From Burhinus oedicnemus (Eukaryota; Chordata; Aves; Charadriiformes; Burhinidae), in contig VFFE01007128.1 in the NCBI GenBank assembly GCA_008921705.1, positions 2,678,396 through 2,742,395 on the forward strand: a stretch of 64,000 nt of DNA, in the 5' to 3' direction. The notes beneath the pieces are model-generated. The model was given only the letters and a program-made list of their open reading frames with translations. It was not told the origin of the DNA and did not search any database. Both the position numbers and the translations under genes were made by a program. This document shows positions 1 through 10,370 of this stretch, in pieces (positions within the stretch are counted from its first letter, which is position 1; each line of letters begins with the position of its first letter).

Positions 1-560
1 CATAAAAGAAGATTAGAACTAGACAGGCAAACTGAAATTACAGTACAATGACATCATTGAGAGAAGACTTGAGAGGATTTCTTCATAGTCTGTTTTTCAA
101 AGGCACAGAAAAACCAAAATAAAAATATCAAGGTCACTTGAACTTTATTAGACAACATGGCTGGATTCACATGGCTCCTTAGTCTAACACCTTTGAATGT
201 TATACAAAACAAGCATGTAAAATAAGCACATTAAATAATCTCTTTCACTGTGGGCATTTCCTTCGTTCGAAAACAGTAAACTCCCTAACTCCCAAAGTGT
301 CATGCAGCGGCTGTCTGCCCATAGAGGAAGATACCGTGCACACCGTGAGGATAACCAGCTCATGATAGTCGCTCCCTTAACAAGTCAGCCTCTAGCTACT
401 TCATGAGATGCTGTTACATTATTATTTTACTGTACAGTTATGGAGCTGATGACATTTCATTCAGCACATTTTCTGAGCTTTGTCAGCACTTGAGATCAAG
501 TGCCTGATCATAAATATGCAACTAGTGCCCTGTCAAGCTGGCACTTGAATTTATACTCAC
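1..560 (-). other. SLC9A9: SLC9A9 intron 1 (5' part)
   Basis: Non-coding sequence directly after the SLC9A9 exon 1 donor (GT on the minus strand at 560-559). It is A/T-rich with no repeat or second exon that I can recognise. It continues beyond the left edge. Confidence 0.8.
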
Positions 561-735
561 CATAAAGCATAGCTCCTCCAGTTTCGTGCAGAAAGCGGAA
601 TCGATGGGTTTTAAACAACCAAATTGTTAATATTGTAAGAATGAGCAGAAAGTTAAAGACTAGCAACTCCACAGCTCCCTGATGATAAAACTGATCTTCA
701 TCTTTCACTGATACATATTTCTTCAACTTCTCCAT
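561..735 (-). CDS. SLC9A9: SLC9A9 (NHE9) first coding exon, partial gene
   Basis: This exon encodes the N-terminus of the endosomal Na+(K+)/H+ exchanger NHE9, which moves protons out of recycling and late endosomes and so limits their acidification. It starts at the ATG at 735 (read leftwards) and gives 58 codons plus one base of a glycine codon. It ends at 561 in a strong donor (TATG|GTGAGT), so intron 1 is phase 1. A hydrophobic helix lies at residues 21-41 ([10 protein letters not shown] onward), followed by [13 protein letters not shown], which I recognise as nearly invariant in vertebrate NHE9. Only the first dozen or so residues ([10 protein letters not shown]...) differ clearly from the human protein as I recall it. 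The open frame continues past 561, but those codons are intronic. The rest of the gene lies left of the window. Identification rests on family memory, not a search. Confidence 0.93.
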
Positions 736-1050
736 TTTATTCCCTTTATGGAAAATATGTGCAAAATAAAACTAAAAAAAAAAAAATCACAGGAAGGAAA
801 GCGTTATCACCTTTGGTACAAAAAAAAGTCCAGATACTACAGAAATTCACAGCAAGTACATCTGTTCGATTTGCAGCCTCAGGGTAAAGTGCCCCAGCTC
901 CGAATTCAGCTGGGTTCTAGTTACCGCTTCCTGTTTCTCTCTTAAAGCCGCCCTGTCTCATTTTTAATGTTACGGTTGCGTCGCTGGACTGCGCTGCGCC
1001 AGCTGTAGATGCACAAATCGCCTCTAACCCTCAGGCTATGTCAATTTCTA
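736..1050 (-). promoter_or_regulatory. SLC9A9: Probable SLC9A9 5' UTR and promoter
   Basis: Immediately upstream of the SLC9A9 start codon. It is less A/T-rich than its surroundings but is not a CpG island; a few CpGs cluster at 970-1000. An ETS-like GGAA core (minus strand AACAGGAAGCGGT) lies near 923-935 and an E-box CAGCTG at 1000-1005. No convincing TATA box is visible. The transcription start cannot be fixed from sequence, so the UTR/promoter boundary is inferred from position only. Confidence 0.5.
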
Positions 1051-1865
1051 AAATTTTGTTGTAAAACTTAGTCTGTGTTCGTAGTATTTGTTCCTGTAGT
1101 TTACAACATAATCTGAATCCTAAAAATCATATTTTGCCTTGCTAGTTTAAGATGGAAAAAAATGATGTTAAAGGAAGGGCATAACAAGCTTCACTACATT
1201 TTGGAAGTTTAACAGTCTTTCCTCTTTCCCACTTTTAAGTGTGACATAGAATAAAGGTGGCACTTAACTATGGTGCAAAGACAGAAGAAGAAAACAAAAC
1301 GATGAATAAGGATTTAAAGATTTAGGCCTTGAACTTGTATTGATCCTGCAGAAAGACTGAAAGATCTCTCTAAAAGCAAGGGTCCAATTACCGAGAATTA
1401 AAAGCACTTTAAAAACCCCATCAAACTAAATAAATGCAGTGGAATTTACTTTCCATCATTTCTGCTCTTTGCATGTTTTTATTTACATTATCCAATTAAG
1501 CCAGTAAAACAGTAGAAATTGTCTTACTACTTATAGCTAATACTCCTGGAAGTGTTCCTGTCCAAGGCCAAATCTGCAGTACAGGTATTATACCAGAGAA
1601 TTCAAAATAAACTCTCATCTTCATCAGAAAAAAACCTGATTCTACTTCTCATTAAAAAAAAGGACAGTCTTCTCATTATTTTTTGTTACAATCTCATAAA
1701 ACTTATTTTTTAAAAACCATTTTGTGCTAAACTAATCTGTACAGAATCCATCCCAAGTTAGGTATTTTTCAAAGGTGAATAAAATAGAAATAAATGCCAA
1801 GACATTTGTAAAAACCTTTTTTGTTATCTCATAAAACAGTGGACAGGTTAAGCTCTAGCTGGAGT
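1051..1865. other. Intergenic, no gene seen
   Basis: A/T-rich unique-looking sequence between the SLC9A9 promoter region and a CR1 insertion. Reading frames are short and interrupted, and no RNA gene or repeat family was recognised. Confidence 0.6.
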
Positions 1866-2744
1866 ATTAAGCGGCAGTGTTGATCTGCTTGAGGGCAGGA
1901 AGGCTCTGTAGAGAGATCTGGACAGACTGGATCGATGGGCTGAAGCCAACTGCATGAGGTTTAACAAGGCCAAGTGCCGGGTCCTGCACTTTGGTCACAA
2001 CAACCCCAGGCAACGCTACAGGCTTGGGGAGGAGTGGCTGGAAAGCTGCCCGGCAGAAAAGGACCTGGGGGTCCTGGTGGACAGCTGGCTGAACACGAGC
2101 CAGCAGTGTGCCCAGGTAGCCAAGAAGGCCAATGGCCTCTTGGCCTGTATCAAGAATAGTGTGGCCAGCAGGAGTAGGGAAGTGATCGTGCCCCTGTACT
2201 CAGCGCTGGTGAGGCCACAGCTTGGGTACTGTGTTCAGTTTTGGGCGCCACAGTATAGGAGGGACTTTGAGGTGCTGGAGCGTGTCCAGAGAAGGGCAAC
2301 AAAGCTGGTGAGGGGTCTGGAGAACGTCTTATGAGGAGCGGCTGGAGGAATTAGGGTTGTTTAGTCTGGAGAAGAGAAGGTTGAGGGGAGACCTTATTGC
2401 TCTCTACAGCTACCTGAAAGGAGGTTGTAGTGAGATGGGAGCTGGTCTCTTCTCCCAAGTAACTAGCAATAGGACAAGAGGAAACGGGTTCAAGTTGCGC
2501 CAGGGGAGGTTTAGGCTGGACATTAGGAAAAAAATTTTCACTGCAAGAGTTATCAAACATTGGAACAGGCTGCCCAGGGAGGTGGTTGAGTCACCATCCC
2601 TAGATGTGTTTAAAAGTCGTGTAGATGTGGTGCTTGGAGACATGGTTTAGTGGCAGACCTGGTAGAGTAGGGTCAATGGTTGGACTACATGATCTTGAAA
2701 GTCTTTTCCAACCTAAACAATTCTATGATTCTATTCTGTGATTA
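1866..2744 (+). mobile_element. CR1 LINE, 5'-truncated young copy (A)
   Basis: The 3' part of a CR1 non-LTR retrotransposon. It begins abruptly inside the reverse-transcriptase region (homology to the copy at 54874-56586 starts near 1866). The frame from 1954 carries [14 protein letters not shown], later [13 protein letters not shown], both typical of the CR1 pol C-terminus. A frameshift falls near 2326-2334, where copy B reads GAACATGGCTTATGAGG and this copy has lost bases. The C-terminal frame resumes to the stop after GDMV near 2650. The 3' end carries the CR1 terminal motif ATTCTATGATTCTAT at about 2719-2735. By eye about 95% of bases match copy B over 385 positions, so this is a relatively young insertion. 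It cannot code for a working enzyme. The 5' truncation is typical of target-primed reverse transcription. Confidence 0.95.
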
Positions 2745-5700
2745 TTTGTTCTTTTGTTTCTACTGAACTAAAAATCACAGGCCTGTTCCAAGAGTTACTT
2801 TTTTGGTAGGTTATAAGTTTCTGAAATTTGAATCTTAACAATATAAGGGCTTCAAAAAAGACTGTATCTGAAAAGTAAGACCAGGTGTCCCAGCTCTATG
2901 AACTTTTGAGCATATGCTTAGCTTTCTGAAGGGGACCACTCCCAGTTAAGTCACTAATTCAAGGCTCACTTACTGAATAGGTTTTGGACTTAAATTAATC
3001 TAGACACATACCAAACTTTCTCTTTACTGATAGTTAAGGGAGTATGTTTCCTTAATGTTGGCATAATAAAAAGATGCTTATACTTCAAGAGCTTATTGCT
3101 GTAATGGATAAGGGATAAATTATGTATTTTATCACTTTAACTGCTTCCACATTCTGGGTTGAATAAAAGTGAATTGTTTTAGTAGGAAAAAACCCCACAC
3201 CTCTACAGAAAATAGCTGAACATTTGAAGGCAGCCTTTGAGGATATATAACCATAGTTGGATCCTGAGACCAAGCCTCTCTTTTCTTTAAGCTATTGGAA
3301 TATCTGAGATAGATGCGAAAAGGTTGGGAGAAATGATTAGGTTTTTACCTCTTGCAGATAATGGCTTTAAACACTAGGCTAAACAGTTCTGTTCCTGCAT
3401 ACGCTCTGAGTTTGGCAAGTGATTTTAGAATGTTTCCTCAGTGCACAGAAGCACAACACTAGACACCAGGGAAACATTGTGATCAGAGTTTTCTATTAGC
3501 TGAATAGAAGTTTTAGGCTTGCAGGTGTTGAACCTGGGGCTTAAATTCTGCTAAAGACTCAGCACAGCTCCTTCTATAATTTTGGGGAGATCTGGTTCTA
3601 AATAGCATTCATCATGTTACAGGATTGGGCTTTTAGGTACTGCTTTCTGCTGAGAGATACAAGACAATTTTAAATCAGCTTTCCAGACATGACCACTCAT
3701 CATAGCTGCTGCTTTTGATGAGTCGAGAAATGACACCCAAAATTGTTGTTTTTCTTCACATTCTCAAACATTGTATTAATCCTTCACAGAGCCATGAACA
3801 CCTGTCCAATCCGATAATTGTATTCTTGCCTGCAACTGGCACCAACAGACTTTTTAGCTTGCATGTCCATTATGCCAAGCAATCATTTTCTTTTCTTTTT
3901 GTTTAAAGATAAATTTTGATTATTTGAAACTAAGCATTTATCTTCCACAAAAAAAGATTAAAAATGACTTTTTTTTTAAAATCCGTGGGGGCTTTTTTTT
4001 TCCTTTTTACATTCTGAATTTCTTCAAATGGCTCTTTTTGTCAACATTTTTCATCTTCCATTTCATTTGGTACATAGAGATTTCTCTGTGAATTCCAACC
4101 AACACATAAGATTTCTGATTCCTGGGCAAAGGTATTTCTCCACATTATGTTTTAAGGATTTTTTTTCTTTCTAAATTAAATTCATAATTTATGTGGATTT
4201 TTCTATCTTGATGAAAGATTTATCATAGATATTTATTTTCCAGGGACTTTTGTCCTAATGATTTTAACAAAATTCTGTTCCCCTCTAACCAGAACAGTTT
4301 AGTATTCTTAGTATGTATTTGTACTGTGCTGTTCTGAAGAAATGAATGCAGGTTTGCATCAGTCGACATCTTTTCCACATACTGAGTTAATCTTACATTT
4401 TTGGGGAAGGAGATAAAATAGTCTCATAAGTTAACTTCTTGCCACTACTAACTTTCATGAAGCTACTAAAGAATCAGGTATTTAAAATGGTCATGCTGAA
4501 GCAGTATAAGCTTATCCACAGGTAAATCTTGGAAGAAATTCTCGTGCAGTGCCAGTGAGTAGAAAACTGATGTTGCAGACTTTTGTAGTGACTAATACAG
4601 ACTGAAACATGCAAATACTTTTCATCAGGTGATCTGTGCTAAGGGCTTGGGCTCAAAGAGAATACTCTTCTTTTTATTTTTTTTTTAATACAGAGAAAAA
4701 TATCTCTGTGCATGTAACTGAAAAATGTCATTTATTTTGCAACATGGTTGCTTTCTGTTTGACACCATGTTTGCCAAAAGTGACCATTTTTCTCTCTGAT
4801 ACTTCTAATTTAATGTCATCATTCATTCACTGTGAAGAAGTGCTACAAAAAAAGAGGTAGCATGTTTTTTTTTCTACAAAACACAGGATAGTTGTCTTTA
4901 GCTAACTGCTGCAATTTACCTACATCTGTAGAATACCATTGACTCAGCTTGATTCCTTACAGACAGTACAGTGCTTTCTAATTTTAGGATTGGGAATAGC
5001 AATGTTTACATCATTCACAAGGCTTTTTAGGAATTCATTAATATTTGTAAATGGTCTGAGATCATTGAGTGAAAAGTGCTATTTGAATGAAAGGTAATCT
5101 TAATACCCATTTTTGGCATTCACTTAGTTATTTTAAGTTTCCTTTACAAATAGGAACTGGTGCTTATTTCATATTCCTTCTGTATCAGATAAGGCATTTC
5201 AAAAATATCCTAATGGCTGAGGACATGGAGAAGCAGAATTCTCATATCTGAGTTTTAGTTTACTAATATATACTAAGTGGGCCAGATGTTCAGCTGCAGC
5301 AATCCACATAAGAGTTCACCACTACAGTATTGCTGTACACTATCTGAAATATGCAAAAAAAATGAAGATATGATGATTAAGGCAAGCTAACTACCTGATG
5401 CAATGTTTGCAAGTGTGTGTTTTATACATACATTACTGGGGGAAATATATTTGAACTAACTGGTAGAGGACCAGTTAGCAAATGTCTTTTGTGACATTTT
5501 GGCATATATAGGCTACTCGGAATGATGCCCCAAATGTTTGGGGTCGTACACTGAGAATACCTAATGCGAACCTTGTAAGTAATAAAAAAGCCCGTATTAA
5601 AAGTTTCAATGCAATTTATTTCACTATACTTCATGATGAATGGTCTAACTATATTCTTGTTCTCTGTATGCCATATTATTTTATTAGAAATAAAGTTACA

Positions 5701-8189
5701 CAGAACCAGATACTTCTTGAGCTAAATTAAACCAAATCACCTCTCTAGTGTTTCTTCAGGAATGGTTTGCCAAGTACAGTTCTGAAAAAAAGGATGACTC
5801 TGGGTAGATGGGAAGCAGCTCTATTGAACAAAATAGCACACAGAAACACAGTATGACCTCAGAAAACCTTAACAGTGTTTGAAGTAAGATCTTACTTGAA
5901 AAATTGTTGGCAATATGACCAGACAATTTTGATTCTTTCTGTGCTGAGGTCTTTCCATGTTCTTACATGTAACCACATTTTCAGTGGTATCCACCCCCCT
6001 CATCAATTTCCCCTCCGAACTGGAAAAACTTCTCTCCAAGTTTTGCTTGTTTTGCAGGTCAGATAGAACAACAATTTTGCAGCAGCTGCATCATATTTGC
6101 AATATTGATAACAGATGATAAATCAGGGACGAAGGGATCTGGATAAAATAAAAAGTTACACTTTGTTTTTCAGAACTGATTACCAGGTGAATGAAGAAAG
6201 TTTTCACAGGGAACATATTTCAAATATTACTTAACAGGCCAAAGAATAAGCCAAAATAAATTAAAGTTTCTGTTGGAAGGTCAAGTAATTCTCGTAATAG
6301 CATGCACTTACTACAAATATTTGCTTCATCTCCCTTGGCATGTCATTTTTATGAACTAAGAGGTAGTAGTCTTGCTTATTTTCTGTGTTCATCTTATCAA
6401 CTCTATGAATTTCACAGAACAATAATCCTTTCCTCCATTGGGTTGGCAGATGTAGAAGTCTGCTCTTCTAGAAACTATCAATATTAAATAGAAAGCAAGA
6501 GGAGTCTTCTAAGTGGGTAGAGAGATCCTCATCTTGGACAATATAAAGTCAGAAAAGGAGCACAATTTAAAAATTAATTATAGTAATCATAGTTAGCAGG
6601 AATTCCAAGCAAAGAGACAATACTTCAGCAACACTGGCAATTATGCAAGCATAGGAAAAGTAGAGCCAAAAATAAAAACAAACATTGAAAACAAGTGCCT
6701 CTATATATGTAAATAAAAAACCCAAGCAAAACCAACTCTGAAACTGAGAAATCAACCACATTGCCAGTGCACAGATAACAAATGTTCCATCACAGCTTGC
6801 TTGCCTAAAATCTCCAGACAGACTAGAACAGGATTAGTGGGATCACAACTGGTTATCCTTCTCTAATCCTTTCCAGCCAGGAAGATCTGCCTTGCTAGCT
6901 CCTGTTCTGATACACAACTGCCTACGAAATACTGTGGGCTAAGGCCAGTTAAGGCCACTAAGCCCCACGGTGGTGGGCTAAGTGTCAATTTACAACTGCC
7001 AGGCCTCAATGTATTTTGAAATCTGGTCTTCTACTGCTTAGAAGACCGTTCCAATGAAAACAGTTTATTTGCCGGTTGCTATTGATCCTGGTCTCTTTAT
7101 TTCTGAGGTCAGACTCTGGTTTTACTATTGCTTATTTGGTATTGCTGGTATTCTGTCTACATGGGTCACAGACTCTCTAGTGGCAGAAATAACGGCCTAC
7201 GTAATCTATGTATCTAGTATGTTACAGCTATTACTCTTAGTCAAAAAATAGCTTTAAAATAATTTCTGCTAACTGGAATATACCTTTCTTTCCAGAAGGC
7301 AAAGTCTTTTTTTTTTTTTTTAAACTCCTTGCTTCAGAGCCTGTCTTACTGCCTAATCAAAATACAATATTAATTATGATAAATACACATTGAGTTGTGG
7401 TATTTCTGCTCATATGTCACTGTCTCCAGGCATTGTATCAACACAGGAAAATCTTTTCTCCCTTTTGAGCACCAATGAATTCAAGGCACCCTGTGATGTA
7501 ATGACCAGCTCAACACACTGTAATCGTCATACTGGAACCAACATTTACAGACCAATTTCACTTGAGAGAGCTGAAATGCTCATGTGCATCTTCCTCTCTG
7601 AGAAGACAGAAATGCCAGCACTCCTGGAGAAATTAAAGCTCTGAAAGACAGAACAGTTATTAAAGTACAGTTGATCTGTTCTGTTTTAGCCAATAGGTTC
7701 AGAACTGATATGAATTTTTATGAAATTCTGAGAAACTGATATTACCTATTTATACAGTTTAAATCAATCCACATTGTTAAATGTCAGGATCATAAAGGAG
7801 ATATTTCCAAGTTTACTTCTGTGGGTTTAAAGTTCATTTTCAGCTTGAACTGCTGCCCTGTGTTTTTGGTTTGGGTTTTTTTTTTCATATTTTAATAAAC
7901 TGAAAAACAGTCTAGAAAGCACGATTTAACTTAAAGATGCCAATTATGAAGACAGTTTTTAAATTACTGTTTCCTGTTGGAAGACTCCTATGGGGAGCTA
8001 AACAGGGGAGATGGGTTTGCTGTGAAATGTAATGTTCATCCACTGAAATCTCCACACACGTAAAGGTTGATTTGCTTCTTATCTCAGGCAGTCCATTTTT
8101 GGAAGGACTGTAGCACACTTACTCATGTTCAACTTGTGGAACCATGGACTTGTGCATATTGAGTGGTTTAAGTTTAGTTTCCTATACAG
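2745..8189. other. Intergenic, no gene seen
   Basis: About 5.4 kb of A/T-rich DNA with short T runs (for example near 3967-4003 and 7307-7322). No open frame here looks like a known protein and no repeat was recognised. A short local repeat with hairpin potential at 6934-6982 is listed under findings. Confidence 0.55.
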
Positions 8190-8640
8190 CAGGTAATGTA
8201 TCAGTCCCACAGACTCTGCTGCAGGCTGGGAGGTGTGAAGGCAAACCTTAGCAGTAAAAACAGAAGCAAAAAGGTCATTGAATACCTTTGTCTTTCCCAT
8301 GTCATTTGTCACTAGTTTCTCTGCCCCACTGGCCATGGGTCTATATTTTCAATAGCCACTTTTCCTGCCGATGTACTCATAGAAGCCCTTTTCAACTCCA
8401 ACTGTTTAAGCATTTTTCTGCATGCTCAGGCAACGTCTCTATATTCCTCCTGTGTTGCCTGTTCTTGCTTCCACCTTCTTTGTGCTTCCTTCTCCCATTT
8501 AAGCTCAGCCAGGTGTTCCTTCTTGATCTACACTGCTTGCTTGACTTTCTGCATGTTGGGAGGTTATTGTGCTTTGAGGAAGTTATCTTTGAAGATCAAT
8601 CAGCTCTCCTGGGCTGTTGACATTATTAATATCCCACCCT
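8190..8640 (-). mobile_element. Old CR1 fragment, endonuclease-RT linker region
   Basis: Read on the minus strand, this stretch matches the part of CR1 ORF2 between the endonuclease and reverse transcriptase. It includes DNA resembling the conserved run GGAAGCACAAAGAAGGTGG, and a recognisable peptide at about 8336-8230 (KLVTNDMGKTKVFNDLFASVF) corresponding to the CR1 segment that precedes RT domain 0. Many stops and indels show it is old. It lies left of the CR1 piece at 8884-9293 on the same strand but comes from an earlier part of the element. The order is therefore wrong for one insertion, and the two must be separate. Boundaries are approximate. Confidence 0.75.
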
Positions 8641-8751
8641 TCCATATGAACAGAGATACCGCATCACTGATTCAATTGTGTTGGGTATACAGCAACTACA
8701 GACTGTCACACAGCAGCAAACAGCCTGACTGTGGCTGACACTTAAATCTTA

Positions 8752-8753
<2 letters not shown>

Positions 8754-8791
<38 letters not shown>
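8754..8791. repeat. Poly(A) tract, 38 bp
   Basis: An uninterrupted run of A preceded by CTTAAATCTT. It could be a retrotransposition tail or a slippage-expanded homopolymer; no retrocopied gene was recognised to its left on the plus strand. Confidence 0.9.
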
Positions 8792-8794
<3 letters not shown>

Positions 8795-8863
8795 GCCTGA
8801 CAAAGTATATTGCTACAGTGCTTTTTGTTTTTCTCAGGTACATTGTTCAAATATATGTGACTT

Positions 8864-8883
8864 NNNNNNNNNNNNNNNNNNNN
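8864..8883. other. Assembly gap (20 N)
   Basis: Twenty Ns. The gap hides the 3' end of the minus-strand CR1 copy that starts at 8884, because no CR1 terminal motif is visible on the far side. Confidence 0.99.
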
Positions 8884-9293
8884 GGTTTGGAATGTCTCCA
8901 GAGTCAGAGACTCCACCACCTCTCTGGGCAGCCTGTTCCAGTGCTCTGCCACCCTCAAAGGAAAGAAGTTCCTCCTCATGTTTAGATGGAACTTCCTATG
9001 GTCAAGTTTGTGCCCATTACCTCTTGTCCTGTCACTGGGCACCACTGAAAAAAGACTGGTCCCATCCTCCTGGCACCCTCCCTTTAAGTATTTATAAGCA
9101 TTGATGAGATCCCCTCTGAGTCTTCTCCAGACCAAAAAGACCCAAGTCCCTCAGCCTTTCCTCATAAGAAAGATGTTCCAGCCCCTTAATCATCTTTGTA
9201 GCCCTTTGCTGTACCTTCTCCAGCAGTTCCCTGTCCTTCTTGAACCTGGGAGCCCAGAACTGGACACAGTACTCCAGATGTGGCCTCACCAGA
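8884..9293 (-). mobile_element. CR1 LINE fragment, C-terminal pol, cut by gap
   Basis: The minus strand encodes the CR1 pol C-terminus: [15 protein letters not shown], then [21 protein letters not shown], and in a shifted frame [17 protein letters not shown] and [18 protein letters not shown] up to the assembly gap. A frameshift near 9110 separates the two parts. The copy is 5'-truncated near 9293 (CTGGTGAGGCCACA on the minus strand). It is clearly more diverged from copies A and B than they are from each other, so it belongs to another, older subfamily. Confidence 0.92.
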
Positions 9294-10257
9294 ACTTGTT
9301 AAGGAACTTGTTACTGTTCTCCTATTTATCCACTGTTTTTATGAAGCTATGTGGAAATCTGCTGTAAGTTTGTGTCAGCAGAACAGAAGTTCTTCCCCTT
9401 GATCCCCTCGATAAGGTCTAAGTTACTGGCAAAATTATAAAATGTCTAATTTTCAACATGCTGAGAATAAAAACTCTGACATGCCCACTTCAACAGCTGC
9501 TGCAAAATTAAAAAACACTTAGAAGTCCTCTTACAGATTTCTACCATGCACATTTTGTATGAAAATTTGCTCATTTTAAGCAGTCAGGAATAGATGAAAG
9601 AAAATCATTAAATTACCTGAAATAGCTACCATTAGTCCCTTTCTAAAGATCTAGACCAAAATGACCACAGCGGAGTTTTTCATTTGCTAAGAGAAAAGTG
9701 TAGAATGGAGAAACATTGCCATTGCAACAGAAAAACTGAAGTCTTTAGTAAATCACACCTTATATCAGCACATATTTTGTATATATCTCTACTGGAGTCA
9801 CTCCCCAGGTATTGTGACATACATGCAGAACACTAGAACTCTGTATGTACGCCATGCTTTTGACGTGCTACTGGTCTGTAGCATTATTTTGGGCCCAGAT
9901 CAAGACTCTGAGAGAATCCAGGTTCACTTCTTTTTCCTTTCGCTTCATATAAATTCCTCAAAACTTGGCGTTTCTTCTTGCTGCAGCAGTTATTTCTGTT
10001 TCTCTTTCTTCTGCTCTCCAAAGATAAGCTGTGGAAGACTCCCAAAATAAATCATCAAAAAAATCCTCTTATGAATTCTGCTCTCCTCTGGTGATCACTC
10101 TCATCTGATGTTCAAAGTCCATATTAGACATTTCTTTGTTTTGATACTAGCCTGTTGGCAAACTGGTTCTTCTTGCTATTTAGGCATGCTAGGTTTTCTG
10201 TGAATAGTGGCTCATGAATTGTTAACAACTGCCTATTATGAATTTCTAATTGATATA
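9294..10257. other. Intergenic, no gene seen
   Basis: A/T-rich sequence without a supported gene. Open frames are short and resemble nothing known to me. Confidence 0.55.
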
Positions 10258-10370
10258 GCATCATAAAATCAGAATAAAAGAATAATTCACATTTCAAGGG
10301 ACTTTGGGGGGTCATCCGATCCAAAGTCAGAGCCACCTTAGATCAGGCTCCAAATTGTTCAATGCCTTGC
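10258..10370 (-). repeat. Old CR1 3'-tail fragment
   Basis: On the plus strand this resembles the reverse complement of the CR1 3' end: a degenerate ATCATAAAATCAGAAT start, then TTTCAAGGGACTTTGGGGGG, TCATCCGATCCAAAGTCAGAG and a 'gatcaggctccaaattg' segment. These correspond to the usual 'ATCATAGAATCA ... AGATCATCTAGTCCAA ... CAGGTTGCTCAAAG' order. It is strongly diverged. Confidence 0.6.

Noticed and set aside
748..945. 65-codon Lys-rich plus-strand ORF beside SLC9A9 exon 1
   Set aside because: Lies in the SLC9A9 leader/promoter in antisense, starts in an A-rich run, no family.
2351..2643. Minus-strand ORFs of 69 and 77 codons (and their twins at 56197-56489)
   Set aside because: Antisense frames of CR1 pol; the same pair appears in both CR1 copies, which shows their origin.
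8288..8620. 110-codon plus-strand hydrophobic ORF
   Set aside because: It is the antisense of the old minus-strand CR1 fragment.
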